A stretch of DNA of 64,000 nucleotides, from contig CAVVOF010000003.1 of NCBI GenBank assembly GCA_963749905.1, positions 372,001-436,000 on the forward strand, written 5' to 3'. The DNA comes from UBA10649 sp963749905 (lineage in GTDB: Bacteria; Actinomycetota; Actinomycetes; S36-B12). The notes below the pieces were generated by a model. It searched no databases, was not told the DNA's origin, and saw nothing but the letters and a program-made list of their open reading frames with translations. Below are positions 8,771 to 17,578 of this stretch, piece after piece. Positions within the stretch are counted from its first letter, which is position 1. Each line of letters begins with the position of its first letter. The translations under genes and the position numbers were made by a program.

Positions 8771-9090
8771 TGACCCACCTCCGGTCGGTTCCACAGACTG
8801 TGCGACACCCGGGTGAGGCGACCAACCGCCTCGGAGTCGGCGCTCTTCGGATACATCGCGAAGGTCCGGTCCATGACGCCCCATTCCGGCGTGGCCCACG
8901 CCCTGCACGCGGGTGACTTGCAGTCACCCAACCTCAGGGCGATTGCCAAGGTCCACGAATGCGACCGGAATGCGACCGGACTACGACATCCGTCAACCGG
9001 CCCACGGCCGCGATCCCGAGGGTCCGCACCCGTCATTTCCCGACGTCCGCCGGGGCGGCTACCGGCCTCCTCCGTGGCTAGGGTGGCGTT
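8771..9090. other. 320-bp divergent intergenic region with hairpin and tandem repeat
   Basis: No convincing gene. It holds a perfect hairpin GGGTGACT-TGC-AGTCACCC at 8911-8929, a tandem 11-bp repeat (GAATGCGACCG twice, 8957-8978), and at its right end TAGGGT (9079-9084), 6 nt before the glpX start. The hairpin and tandem repeat could be regulatory sites for either gene; this is inference. Confidence 0.5.
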
Positions 9091-10110
9091 ATGTCCGATG
9101 ACTATGCGCAGCCTGAGGTCCCCGACCGGAACCTGGCCCTCGAACTGGTCCGCGTCACCGAGGCGGCCGCCATGGCCGCCGCCCGCTGGGTGGGCCGCGG
9201 CGACAAGAACGGCGCCGACGGCGCAGCCGTGAATGCGATGCGCCGCCTGATTGGAAGCGTTTCCATGAACGGCGTCGTCGTCATCGGCGAGGGCGAGAAG
9301 GACAACGCCCCGATGCTCTACAACGGCGAGCGGGTGGGCGACGGCGAGGGCCCCGAGGCCGACGTGGCCGTCGATCCCATCGACGGCACCACCCTCGCCG
9401 CCAAGGGGATGCCGAACGCGCTGGCCGTGCTGGCCGTCGCGGAGCGCGGCGCGATGTACGACCCGAGCGCCGTCTTCTACATGGAGAAGCTCGTCGTCGG
9501 CCCGGAAGGCGCCGACATCATCGACATCGACGCGCCCATCGGCGTCAACCTGGCCTGGCTGGCGAAGGCCAAGGGCGAGAAGGTGGCCGACCTGACCGTC
9601 TGCATCCTCGACCGGCCCCGGCATCACGACCTGGTCGAGGCCATCCGTCAGGCGGGCGCGCGCATCCAGTTCATCTCGGACGGGGACGTCGCCGGCGCGA
9701 TCATGGCCGCCCGCGAGGGCACCGGCGTGGACCTGCTCGCCGGCATCGGCGGGACGCCCGAGGGCATCATCGCCGCGTGCGCCGTCACCTGCCTCGGCGG
9801 CACCATCCAGAGCAAGCTCTGGCCACGGGACGACGCTGAGCGCCGGCGCGCCCTCGACGCCGGCCACGACCTCGACCGGGTGCTCACCACGACCGACCTG
9901 GTCACCGGCGAGAACATCTTCTTCTGCGCCACCGGGATCACCGACGGCGAGCTGCTCGAGGGCGTCCGCTACACCCCCCAGGGACCCACCACGCACTCCA
10001 TCGTCATGCGCAGCAAGAGCGGCACCATCCGCGAGGTGCGCAGCGAGCATCGGCTGGCCAAGCTCTCCCGCTACTCGAGCGTGGACTTCAGCAGCCCAGG
10101 CGGCGGCTGA
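9091..10110 (+). CDS. glpX: Class II fructose-1,6-bisphosphatase
   Basis: Dephosphorylates fructose 1,6-bisphosphate in gluconeogenesis. It is 339 residues. The metal- and substrate-binding signatures are VVIGEGEKDNAPMLYNGE, VAVDPIDGTTLAAKG and a GIGGTPEGIIAACAV segment, all as in GlpX. Class II enzymes are usually the only FBPase in actinomycetes. The ATG at 9091 lies 6 nt after TAGGGT with no Shine-Dalgarno, so it is probably leaderless. The amylosucrase gene follows on the same strand after 74 bp. Confidence 0.96.
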   Translation: MSDDYAQPEVPDRNLALELVRVTEAAAMAAARWVGRGDKNGADGAAVNAMRRLIGSVSMNGVVVIGEGEKDNAPMLYNGERVGDGEGPEADVAVDPIDGTTLAAKGMPNALAVLAVAERGAMYDPSAVFYMEKLVVGPEGADIIDIDAPIGVNLAWLAKAKGEKVADLTVCILDRPRHHDLVEAIRQAGARIQFISDGDVAGAIMAAREGTGVDLLAGIGGTPEGIIAACAVTCLGGTIQSKLWPRDDAERRRALDAGHDLDRVLTTTDLVTGENIFFCATGITDGELLEGVRYTPQGPTTHSIVMRSKSGTIREVRSEHRLAKLSRYSSVDFSSPGGG

Positions 10111-10184
10111 GCACTTGCCATCCGGTCGGAGCGGCCGCCATGCTGTGCGGTGGAATCGCTTACATGACCTGAGGGAGCGGCAGC

Positions 10185-12113
10185 ATGGCCACCGGCGAGG
10201 CGACCCGGAGCATCCTGGCGGCGCGGTCCCAGCTCGCCGTCGCGCTGGCGGGTGATCCCGACCTCCCCGACCTGCTCGCCCGCTTCGACCGCTGGGCACC
10301 GGACCTGCACGACGGCCTGGCCACCGTGTACGACGCAGACGCCGTGCTGCCCGCCGTGGCCGCCGTCATCGCCGAGGTGCACCGGCAGCGCACCGAGCCG
10401 CTGCGCCAGCGCGATCGCGAGCGACTCCTGCGTCCCGACTGGTTCCAGTCCGCCGACGCGATCGGCTACGTGGCGTACACGGACCTGTTCGCCGGCGACC
10501 TCCTGGGCATCCGGCAGCACATCGACTACCTGCGTGAACTCGGCATCACCTACCTGCACCTCATGCCGCTGCTGACCCCCCGGCCCGGGGCCAACGACGG
10601 CGGCTACGCGGTCATGGACTACCGATCGGTGCGGCCCGACCTCGGCACCATGGCCGACCTCGCGGCGCTGGCCGCGGACCTGCACGACGCGGGCATCTCC
10701 CTGACCCTGGACCTGGTGCTCAACCACGTCGCCCGCGAGCATGAGTGGGCCGCCAAGGCGAAGGCCGGCGACGACAAGTACCGCAACTACTTCTACGTCT
10801 ATCCGGATCGCACCGTCCCGGACCAGTACGAGCAGACGCTGCCAGAGGTCTTCCCCGCCTTCGCGCCGGGCAACTTCACCTGGGACGACGAACTCGAGGG
10901 CTGGGTCTGGACGACCTTCAACGAGTGGCAGTGGGACGTCAACTGGTCCAACCCCGATGTCTTCGTCGAGTACGCCGACGTCATCGGCTTCCTCGCGAAC
11001 CAGGGTGCCGACTGCGTCCGGCTCGATGCCATCGCGTTCACCTGGAAGCGGATGGGCACCGACTGCCAGAACCAGCCCGAGGTGCACGCCCTCACCCAGG
11101 CCCTGCGCGCGGCGGCGCACATCATGGCTCCGTCGCTCATCTTCAAGGCCGAGGCCATCGTCGGGCCGAAGGACGTGGTGGCCTATCTCGGGCAGGGTCG
11201 GCATGCCGGCAAGGTGAGCGACCTCGCCTACCACAACTCGCTGATGGTGCAGATCTGGTCGGCGCTCGCGGCCCGCGACGGCCGACTGCTCGCCACCGCC
11301 CTCTCCCGGTTCGCCCCCATCCCCGTGACGTCCGCCTGGGCCACGTACCTGCGCTGCCACGACGACATCGGCTGGGCGATCGATGACGCGGACGCCGCCG
11401 ACGTCGGCTGGACCGGCTACCAGCATCGCGCCTTCCTGGCCGACTTCTACGCAGGCGAGTTCGACGGCAGCTTCGCCCGCGGGATGCACTTCCAGAGCAA
11501 CCCGGAGACCGGGGATCGGCGCACCTCCGGGAGCGCCGCCAGCCTGGCCGGCATCGAGGCCGCCCTTGACTCGGGCAACCCGGCCGTCCTCGAGACGGCG
11601 ATCGCCCGCCTCGCCTGCGCCTACGCGATGGTGTTCGGCTTCGGCGGTGTGCCGCTGCTGTACATGGGCGACGAGCTCGGCCTGCTCAACGACCATTCGT
11701 TCGAGGACGACCCGGCGAAGGCGGCCGACAACCGCTGGCTGCACCGCCCCGCGATGGACTGGTCCCTCGCGGAGGGCCACGCGCGGACCGGTGGCATCGC
11801 CGATCGGGTGTTCTCCGCCATCACCCGACTGATCGAGGCGCGCAAGGGCCTGCCCGCACTGCACGCCTCGGTCTCCACGACGGCTGCGGTCGCGGAGGAT
11901 CCCGCCGTGCTCGTCTTCCGTCGCCGGCACGCGGCAGGCAGTGTCGTGCAGGTCTACAACCTGTCCGAGTCCACCCGCGTGCTCTGGCCCGGCGATCTGG
12001 AGCCGCTGCCGGCCGGACTGCTGCGGGAGCACATCTCCGGCGAGGTGCTCGACCTGTCCCGGCCGGTCATCCTGCCCCCGTACGCCGCGTGGTGGCTGAC
12101 CCAGACATCGTGA
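10185..12113 (+). CDS. Amylosucrase-type glycoside hydrolase (GH13)
   Basis: A 642-residue GH13 enzyme of the amylosucrase subfamily, which converts sucrose to alpha-glucan and fructose (a related sucrose hydrolase activity is possible). It has a helical N-terminal domain (about 1-85), then a (beta/alpha)8 barrel with DLVLNHVAREHEWA, the nucleophile Asp in CVRLDAIAFTWKRMGT, the acid/base Glu in IFKAEAIVG, and the transition-state Asp in LRCHDDIGWAIDD. A C-terminal beta domain ends PPYAAWWLTQ. The ATG at 10185 follows GAGGGAGCGG. It is cytosolic, with no signal peptide. Together with glpX upstream and the PfkB kinase at 34269 it suggests storage-glucan and sucrose metabolism; the substrate is inferred from motifs. 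Confidence 0.85.
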   Translation: MATGEATRSILAARSQLAVALAGDPDLPDLLARFDRWAPDLHDGLATVYDADAVLPAVAAVIAEVHRQRTEPLRQRDRERLLRPDWFQSADAIGYVAYTDLFAGDLLGIRQHIDYLRELGITYLHLMPLLTPRPGANDGGYAVMDYRSVRPDLGTMADLAALAADLHDAGISLTLDLVLNHVAREHEWAAKAKAGDDKYRNYFYVYPDRTVPDQYEQTLPEVFPAFAPGNFTWDDELEGWVWTTFNEWQWDVNWSNPDVFVEYADVIGFLANQGADCVRLDAIAFTWKRMGTDCQNQPEVHALTQALRAAAHIMAPSLIFKAEAIVGPKDVVAYLGQGRHAGKVSDLAYHNSLMVQIWSALAARDGRLLATALSRFAPIPVTSAWATYLRCHDDIGWAIDDADAADVGWTGYQHRAFLADFYAGEFDGSFARGMHFQSNPETGDRRTSGSAASLAGIEAALDSGNPAVLETAIARLACAYAMVFGFGGVPLLYMGDELGLLNDHSFEDDPAKAADNRWLHRPAMDWSLAEGHARTGGIADRVFSAITRLIEARKGLPALHASVSTTAAVAEDPAVLVFRRRHAAGSVVQVYNLSESTRVLWPGDLEPLPAGLLREHISGEVLDLSRPVILPPYAAWWLTQTS

Positions 12114-12159
12114 CCGGAGTCACGGCGCCGGAGGGTCACGGGCGGCCTACGCTGGGCGG

Positions 12160-13824
12160 GTGACTGACTTCGTCTACTCCGACCTGCTGCCGCTGGGTGA
12201 GGACACCACCCCGTATCGACTCCTCACCGCCGACGGCGTGGACGAGGTGACGCTCGGCGACCGCACGTTCCTGACCGTGGCGCCGGAGGCGCTCAGCATG
12301 CTGGCGTACGAGGCGATCCATGACATCCAGCACCTGCTGCGCCCCGGGCACCTCGCCCAGCTGCGGCGCATCCTCGACGACCCGGAGGCCAGCCCGAACG
12401 ACCGCTTCGTGGCCCTGGACCTGCTGAAGAACGCGAACATCGCGGCCGGCGGGGTGCTGCCGATGTGCCAGGACACCGGCACGGCGATCGTGATGGGCAA
12501 GCGCGGGCAGCAGGTGCTCACCACCGGCGACGACGAGCGCCACCTGTCGCGCGGGATCTTCGACGCGTACCAGCGCCTCAACCTGCGCTACTCGCAGTTG
12601 TCGCCGCTGTCGATGTGGCAGGAGCGCAACACCGGAAGCAACCTGCCGGCGCAGATCGAGCTCTACGCCGACACCCATGCCGGGCACGAGCAGCAGTACG
12701 ACTTCCTGTTCATGGCCAAGGGTGGCGGCAGCGCGAACAAGAGCTACCTCTACCAGGAGACCGCGGCCCTGCTGAATCCCGAGGCGTTCGACCGTTTCCT
12801 CGACGAGAAGCTCCGTGCGATCGGGACCGCCGCCTGCCCGCCCTACCACCTGGCCATCGTGGTCGGCGGCACGAGCGCCGAGTACGCCCTGAAGGTGGCC
12901 AAGTACGCAAGCGCCCGCTACTACGACTCCGTCCCGGTGCACGGATCGGACGAGGGACGCGGCTTCCGCGACCTCGAGATGGAGGAGCAGGTCCTCCGCA
13001 TGACCCAGCAGTTCGGCATCGGCGCGCAGTTCGGCGGCAAGTACTTCTGCCACGACGTCCGCGTCATCCGCCTGCCACGGCACGGGGCCTCCTGCCCGGT
13101 GGCTATCGCCGTGTCCTGCTCCGCCGATCGTCAGGCCAAGGCTCGGATCACTCGCGAGGGCGTCTTCCTCGAGCAGCTCGAGACCGAGCCGGCGCACTTC
13201 CTGCCCGAGGTCACCGACGAGCACCTGGATGACGACGTCGTGCGGATCGACCTGAGCCGCCCGATGGCGGAGATCCGCCAGCAACTGGCAGCCCTGCCGA
13301 TCCGGACGCGGGTCTCCCTGACCGGACCGATGGTGGTGGCCCGCGACCTGGCGCACGCGCGCATCAAGCAGATGCTCGACCGTGGCGAGCCGATGCCGCA
13401 GTACCTGCGCGACCACTGCGTCTACTACGCAGGCCCGGCGAAGACTCCCGAGGGCTACGCGTCCGGCTCCTTCGGTCCCACCACCGCGGGCCGGATGGAC
13501 TCGTACGTCGATCAGTTCCAGCGGGCCGGCGGCTCGTTCGTCATGCTCGCCAAGGGGAACCGGAGCAACGCCGTCACCCGCGCCTGCCAGGAGAACGGCG
13601 GCTTCTACCTCGGATCGATCGGCGGCCCGGCCGCACGGCTGGCGCAGGACAACATCCGGAAGGTCGAGGTGCTCGACTTCCCGGAGTTGGGCATGGAGGC
13701 GGTCTGGCGGATCGAGGTGGAGGACTTCCCGGCCTTCGTCGTAGTCGACGACAAGGGGAACGACTTCTTCGCGGAGACGCTGCGCCCGATCAGCACGATC
13801 CCGGTAGGGCCCCCGAAGCAGTAG
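12160..13824 (+). CDS. Class I fumarate hydratase, single-chain
   Basis: An oxygen-sensitive [4Fe-4S] fumarase that interconverts fumarate and malate in the TCA cycle. It is 554 residues with fused alpha and beta parts. Candidate cluster cysteines are in LPMCQDTGT, GTAACPPYHL and HGASCPVAIA. The C-terminal half has YYAGPAKTPEGYASGSFGPTTAGRMDSY and a GNRSNAVTRAC segment, typical of the beta domain. The GTG at 12160 is preceded by TACGCT 6 nt upstream. The coding end runs into a short GC-rich gap before a convergent gene. Confidence 0.93.
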   Translation: MTDFVYSDLLPLGEDTTPYRLLTADGVDEVTLGDRTFLTVAPEALSMLAYEAIHDIQHLLRPGHLAQLRRILDDPEASPNDRFVALDLLKNANIAAGGVLPMCQDTGTAIVMGKRGQQVLTTGDDERHLSRGIFDAYQRLNLRYSQLSPLSMWQERNTGSNLPAQIELYADTHAGHEQQYDFLFMAKGGGSANKSYLYQETAALLNPEAFDRFLDEKLRAIGTAACPPYHLAIVVGGTSAEYALKVAKYASARYYDSVPVHGSDEGRGFRDLEMEEQVLRMTQQFGIGAQFGGKYFCHDVRVIRLPRHGASCPVAIAVSCSADRQAKARITREGVFLEQLETEPAHFLPEVTDEHLDDDVVRIDLSRPMAEIRQQLAALPIRTRVSLTGPMVVARDLAHARIKQMLDRGEPMPQYLRDHCVYYAGPAKTPEGYASGSFGPTTAGRMDSYVDQFQRAGGSFVMLAKGNRSNAVTRACQENGGFYLGSIGGPAARLAQDNIRKVEVLDFPELGMEAVWRIEVEDFPAFVVVDDKGNDFFAETLRPISTIPVGPPKQ

Positions 13825-13851
13825 CCCGATCCCCGGGCCGGGGCGGACTGA

Positions 13852-14466
13852 CTAGAAGCAGCTGTGGCTGCCGCCGCGCCAGTGATGCGCGCCGGTGCCC
13901 TTGCCCCAGATGGTCCAGAAGGCCCGGTCCTGCCAGTAGCGATTCCAGGTGTGCGGGGCCGTCTTGCGGAGGGCCTTGACGATGGCCACGCCCTCGGCAC
14001 CGAGCTCCTTGGCCACTTCCTTCTGCATCTTGTAGGTGGCGCCAACGGCGAGGTTGCGGTTCATCTGGTACGCGCCGAAGTAGGTGCCCGCGCCGACGGC
14101 CCGGTAGTTGAAGTTGCTCTCCCGGTCCTGGATGCAGCGCCGGATGGCCTCCTTGGCCGGCATGTACCACTTGCCCTGGTAGAGGCTCGGCATCCAGCCC
14201 ACGAGGTCGGCGGCCTGCCGGTCGCCGCGCATCAGAGACGACTCGCGGTCGCCGCCCGTGCTGCCGGTCGAGTCGGCGGCGGGCGCCGTGTCGCCCGCGG
14301 GCGGCTCCGGAGCCTGATCGTCCGGGTAGAAGACATCCTCGGCGGCGACCGAGGCGGGCGGGAGCGCGGACGCGGCCCCTGCTGAGAGCGGCAGGCCGAT
14401 CAGGAGCGATGCCACGACAACTGCCGTGACCGCGATCCGTCGGCGCATCCCTCGTCCCCTCGTCAT
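13852..14466 (-). CDS. Secreted lysozyme/transglycosylase-fold protein
   Basis: A 204-residue secreted protein with signal peptide MRRRIAVTAVVVASLLIGLP and cleavage probably after AGAASA. An acidic linker (PDDQAPEPPAGDTAPAADS) is followed by a lysozyme-like domain. IRRCIQDRESNFNYRAVGAG holds the likely catalytic Glu, and GTYFGAYQMNRNLAV resembles the substrate-binding loop of resuscitation-promoting-factor and transglycosylase families. The C-terminus ends GGSHSCF. It probably cleaves peptidoglycan. ATG at 14466 follows AGGAACT; ATG at 14451 is an alternative. A CRP-like site and two DnaA-box-like sequences lie about 190-225 bp upstream. Rpf-type genes in mycobacteria are CRP-regulated, which fits but does not prove control here. 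Confidence 0.78.
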   Translation of the reverse strand: MTRGRGMRRRIAVTAVVVASLLIGLPLSAGAASALPPASVAAEDVFYPDDQAPEPPAGDTAPAADSTGSTGGDRESSLMRGDRQAADLVGWMPSLYQGKWYMPAKEAIRRCIQDRESNFNYRAVGAGTYFGAYQMNRNLAVGATYKMQKEVAKELGAEGVAIVKALRKTAPHTWNRYWQDRAFWTIWGKGTGAHHWRGGSHSCF

Positions 14467-14650
14467 CGTCTGAGTTCCTGTCTCCAGGCAGCCGAAACGA
14501 CCACCGGACAGGCACAACGAGTCACTACCGTGCCCGAAGGTCACGGGGTTGTCACGCCGAACGGACGTGGAGCCGGTCACAGCACATGTCGGAAATTTCG
14601 GTCATTTGTTGTCTCTCGCCACAATCCCGTGGGGGCGCATGCGGATCGTG

Positions 14651-14690
14651 TGTGATGCAGATCACTTCCTTATCCCCAGACTTATCCACA
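14651..14690. promoter_or_regulatory. CRP/GlxR-like site and two tandem DnaA-box-like 9-mers
   Basis: TGTGATGCAGATCAC (14651-14665) matches the CRP-family half-sites TGTGA-N6-TCAC. Five bases further on are TTATCCCCA (14670-14678) and TTATCCACA (14682-14690), in the same orientation with centres 12 bp apart. The second is a perfect DnaA-box consensus. All lie between the divergent lysozyme-fold and membrane-protein genes. Function is inferred from motif similarity only. Confidence 0.5.
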
Positions 14691-14694
14691 GGCT

Positions 14695-14783
14695 CGGTTT
14701 GTCCCGCAACGCGGGACAACTGCGCGAATTCGGCGAGCGGGGACCCGGATTTGCGGATCTCTCCCGCGTTGCGGGACAAACCG
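14695..14783. repeat. Pair of inverted 22-bp elements, each itself palindromic
   Basis: Two perfect 22-bp inverted arms (14695-14716 and 14762-14783) are separated by 45 bp. The arm core is TTTGTCCCGCAACGCGGGA. The left copy contains its own palindrome TTGTCCCGC-AAC-GCGGGACAA at 14699-14719. Partial complementarity continues into the spacer. This could be a double operator or a cruciform element. No gene covers it. Confidence 0.7.
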
Positions 14784-14873
14784 ATCTGGACGGGCCATGC
14801 GGCCCTGCCGCCGCCCGACCGCCGGTGGGACGGTGGAGGTGCAGGACCTCGACTGGGAGACGGGGTGGTCGTC

Positions 14874-15383
14874 ATGTCAATGGAACTTGCCTTCTGGCTC
14901 ATCTTCGGAGCGACCGCGGTGATCGCGGTGAGCCTGCTCGTCCTGGCCATCGCGCGCGGACCGGTCCGGCCCGAACGTACGTGGCCGTGGCTGCTTGCGG
15001 TCATCATCATGGTGGCTGGCGCCCTGCTCAATGGCGCAGTCCTGATCGGCGGACTGCTCAACAACGCCGCCGGAATCGCCTGGATGCTGCCGGCCACGGT
15101 CGCGCTGCTGGCCGCGACCGCGATGATGTTCGTCCGGCCGCGCTGGGCGGCATGGACGCTGGCCGTCACGGCACTGGCGGTCCCCGCGCTGGTGTTCCTG
15201 GCCACCCTGGTGGTCGGCAACCCCGAGCAGGGACAGGACCTGCTGCCGGCCATGCTGATCTTCTACAGCGTGCGCTCGCTGGTCGCCGCCGGGCTGCTCT
15301 GGCTGGCCGACCGGCCTAGAGGTGTACGTCCTCCAGCATCTCCGTCACCAGCGCAGCGATCGGAGAGCGTTCTGACCGGGTGA
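14874..15383 (+). CDS. Small membrane protein of unknown function
   Basis: A 169-residue hydrophobic protein with about five membrane helices: LAFWLIFGATAVIAVSLLVL, LAVIIMVAGALLNGAVLIGG, WMLPATVALLAATAMMFV, WTLAVTALAVPALVFLATLV, and a last one around LIFYSVRSLVAAGLLWLA. The tail is short and polar. No family recognised. ATG at 14874 follows GGGAGACGGGG; a second ATG at 14880 is close by. The upstream open frame from 14586 runs through palindromes and is not coding. The last 68 bp overlap the end of phoH on the other strand, which is a large antiparallel overlap. Confidence 0.65.
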   Translation: MSMELAFWLIFGATAVIAVSLLVLAIARGPVRPERTWPWLLAVIIMVAGALLNGAVLIGGLLNNAAGIAWMLPATVALLAATAMMFVRPRWAAWTLAVTALAVPALVFLATLVVGNPEQGQDLLPAMLIFYSVRSLVAAGLLWLADRPRGVRPPASPSPAQRSESVLTG

Positions 15384-16632
15384 GCGTCACGTGCGCGAAG
15401 AGCGGGTGGCCCTTGAGCTTCTCGACCACGGCCACCACGCCGTCGTGCCGTCCGACGCGGAGGTTGTCGCGCTGCGCGACATCGTGAGTGAGAACGACGC
15501 GACTGTCCCGGCCTACGCGCGAGAGCACCGTCAGGAGCACGTTGCGCTCGAGTGACTGGGCCTCATCCACGATGACGAACGCATCGTGCAGCGAACGGCC
15601 GCGGATGTGCGTCAGCGGCAGCACCTCGAGCATCCCGCGATCGACGATCTCCTCGACGACCTCCTGGGTGGTGACGGCGCCGAGGGTGTCGAACACTGCC
15701 TGGCCCCAGGGCGACATCTTCTCCGCCTCGGTGCCTGGCAGGTAGCCGAGTTCCTGGCCGCCCACGGCGAAGAGCGGCCGGAAGACGATCACCTTGCGGT
15801 GCTGACGGCGTTCGAGCACCGCCTCCAAGCCGGCGCAGAGGGCCAATGCGCTCTTGCCGGTGCCGGCACGGCCGCCGAGCGAGACGATCCCGATCTCGGG
15901 ATCCATCAGCAGGTCGAGCGCGACGCGCTGCTCCGCACTGCGACCGTGGATGCCGAACGCCTCGCGGTCGCCACGGACCAACCGGACCCGCTTGTCCGCA
16001 GTGACACGGCCCAGCGCGCTGCCGCGCTCAGACAGGAGCACGAGACCGGTGTGACAGGGCAGGCCCGCCGCCGCCTCCAGGTCGACCACCTGATCCTCGT
16101 ACAGCCGATCGATGTCGCTCGACGCGACGTCCATCTCGGTCATCCCGGTGTAGCCGGTCTCGACGACCAGCTCCGCGCGGTACTCCTCTGCGGGCAGGCC
16201 GACGGACGAGGCCTTGACCCGCATCGGCAGGTCCTTGCTGACGAGGACCACGTCACGGCCCTCGACCTGCAGGCTCCGCGCCACCGCGAGGATCCGGGTG
16301 TCGTTGTCGGCCAGCCGCATCCCGCTGGGCAGCACCGTCACGTCGGTGTGATTCAGCTCGACCCGGACCGTGCCGCCGCTCTCCCCCACGGTCATCGGCT
16401 CGTCAAGGCGGCCGTTGTCCACCCGGAGGTCGTCGAGCAGGCGGAGAGCCTGCCGAGCGAAGTAGCCGAGTTCGGGATGACTGCGCTTGGCCTCGAGCTC
16501 CATGACCACCACGACCGGGATCACCACGTCGTGCTCGTCGAACCGCAGCAGCGCGCGGGGGTCCGACAAGAAGACCGAGGTGTCGAGGATGTAGGTGCGT
16601 CGGGTGTCCGGCAGGGTGCTGGCAGCGGGCAC
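15316..16632 (-). CDS. PhoH-family ATPase with N-terminal PIN domain
   Basis: A 438-residue PhoH2-type protein: a PIN nuclease domain (about 10-150, starting RRTYILDTSVFLSDP, with further acidic residues in VVMELEAKRSH and RLADNDTRILAVA) joined to a PhoH helicase-like ATPase with Walker A GGRAGTGKSALAL and Walker B FVIVDEAQSLE. Related proteins unwind and cut RNA. I chose the GTG at 16632 because TGGAGG sits 5 nt upstream. The longer frame from 16761 adds 43 low-complexity residues and has no ribosome site. It lies downstream of uppS on the same strand. Confidence 0.88.
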   Translation of the reverse strand: MPAASTLPDTRRTYILDTSVFLSDPRALLRFDEHDVVIPVVVVMELEAKRSHPELGYFARQALRLLDDLRVDNGRLDEPMTVGESGGTVRVELNHTDVTVLPSGMRLADNDTRILAVARSLQVEGRDVVLVSKDLPMRVKASSVGLPAEEYRAELVVETGYTGMTEMDVASSDIDRLYEDQVVDLEAAAGLPCHTGLVLLSERGSALGRVTADKRVRLVRGDREAFGIHGRSAEQRVALDLLMDPEIGIVSLGGRAGTGKSALALCAGLEAVLERRQHRKVIVFRPLFAVGGQELGYLPGTEAEKMSPWGQAVFDTLGAVTTQEVVEEIVDRGMLEVLPLTHIRGRSLHDAFVIVDEAQSLERNVLLTVLSRVGRDSRVVLTHDVAQRDNLRVGRHDGVVAVVEKLKGHPLFAHVTLTRSERSPIAALVTEMLEDVHL

Positions 16633-16783
16633 GTAGACCTCCAGAGGGCCACCTGCCCGGTGACCCGGTGCGGTTGGGGAGGGGCGAGTACCCCTCGCTG
16701 CTGCGACGCTAGAACTGCCGGGGTCAGGTTCGACGGAGCCACGCCGAACGCGCGCGAGCATCGAGATGAACGATTGGCGACGG

Positions 16784-17546
16784 TCAGGAGCCGTAGCGGC
16801 GCTGGCGCTCGGAGTAGGAACGCAGCGCCCGCAGGAAGTCGACGTGCCGGAAGTCCGGCCAGTACGCCTCGCAGAAGTAGAACTCCGAGTGCGCGCTCTG
16901 CCACATCAGGAAGCCGGACAGCCGCTGCTCGCCCGACGTCCGGATGACGAGGTCCGGGTCGGGCTGCCCCTTGGTGTAGAGGTGCTCGGAGATCAGCTCC
17001 GGATCGATGATCTGGGCCAGCTCGTCCAGTGAGGAGCCCTTGTCCGCCTGCTCGTGCAGCAGGGAGCGGACCGCGTCGACCACCTCGCGCCGCCCGCCGT
17101 AGCCGACGGCGACGTTGACCAGCAGGCCGTCGACCGCGGACGTGGTCTCCTCCGCCTCCTTGAGCAGGCGCGACGTGTGCGCAGGGAGCAGGTCCAGCGC
17201 GCCCACCGGGTGCAGCCGCCAGCGGCGCTGCTCCACCAGCCCGGTGACCGTCTCCTCGATGATGCGAGACGAGGGCCTCGAGCTCCTGGGGCGGACGGTT
17301 CAGGTTGTCCGTGGACAGCAGCCAGAGGGTGACCACCTCGACGTCGGCCTCTTCGCACCAGCCGAGGAACTCGACGATCTTCGCCGCTCCGGCCCGGTGT
17401 CCGGCGGACGACGACGTGCCCTGCTCCGTGGCCCAGCGCCGGTTGCCGTCCAGGATGACGCCGACATGCCGCGGGCGACGGCTGGCCGGGATCTGCTGTG
17501 CGACACGGCGCTCGTACACGCCGTACACCAGATCACGGATACCCAC
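16784..17546 (-). CDS. uppS: Isoprenyl (undecaprenyl-type) diphosphate synthase, one frameshift
   Basis: A cis-prenyltransferase that makes the polyprenyl diphosphate carrier for cell-wall synthesis. The first part has PRHVGVILDGNRRWA with the catalytic Asp, then GHRAGAAKIVEFLGWC and VTLWLLSTDNLNRP. At about 17265-17272 the frame shifts: LEALVS should continue into IIEETVTGLVEQRRW. The second frame carries VAVGYGGRREVVDAVR, PDLVIRTSGEQRLSGFLMW and SEFYFCEAYWPDFR. The total span is 763 nt (3n+1), about 253 residues, so one extra base explains the break. The GTG at 17546 follows GAGGAG. A broken uppS would be expected to be lethal unless a second copy exists. Confidence 0.9.
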
Positions 17547-17578
17547 TCGCGACTCCTCGCTCGCACTCGGCCGTCAGG

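Noticed and set aside
8710..8877. Short minus-strand open frame overlapping the lipoprotein start
   Set aside because: It overlaps a well-supported gene start and has no recognisable product.
8911..8929. Hairpin near glpX as a terminator
   Set aside because: It lies in a divergent promoter region, downstream of no gene; listed only as a possible regulatory element.
10071..12032. Long open frame antisense to the amylosucrase gene
   Set aside because: A shadow of the real gene caused by high GC content; the sense strand has full GH13 motifs.
14467..14640. Possible c-di-AMP (ydaO) riboswitch upstream of the lysozyme-fold gene
   Set aside because: I looked for the conserved blocks of this riboswitch, which often precedes rpf-type genes, on the minus strand and could not find them.
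16633..16761. Longer N-terminus for PhoH
   Set aside because: Low-complexity residues without a ribosome site; a strong GGAGG precedes the GTG at 16632.
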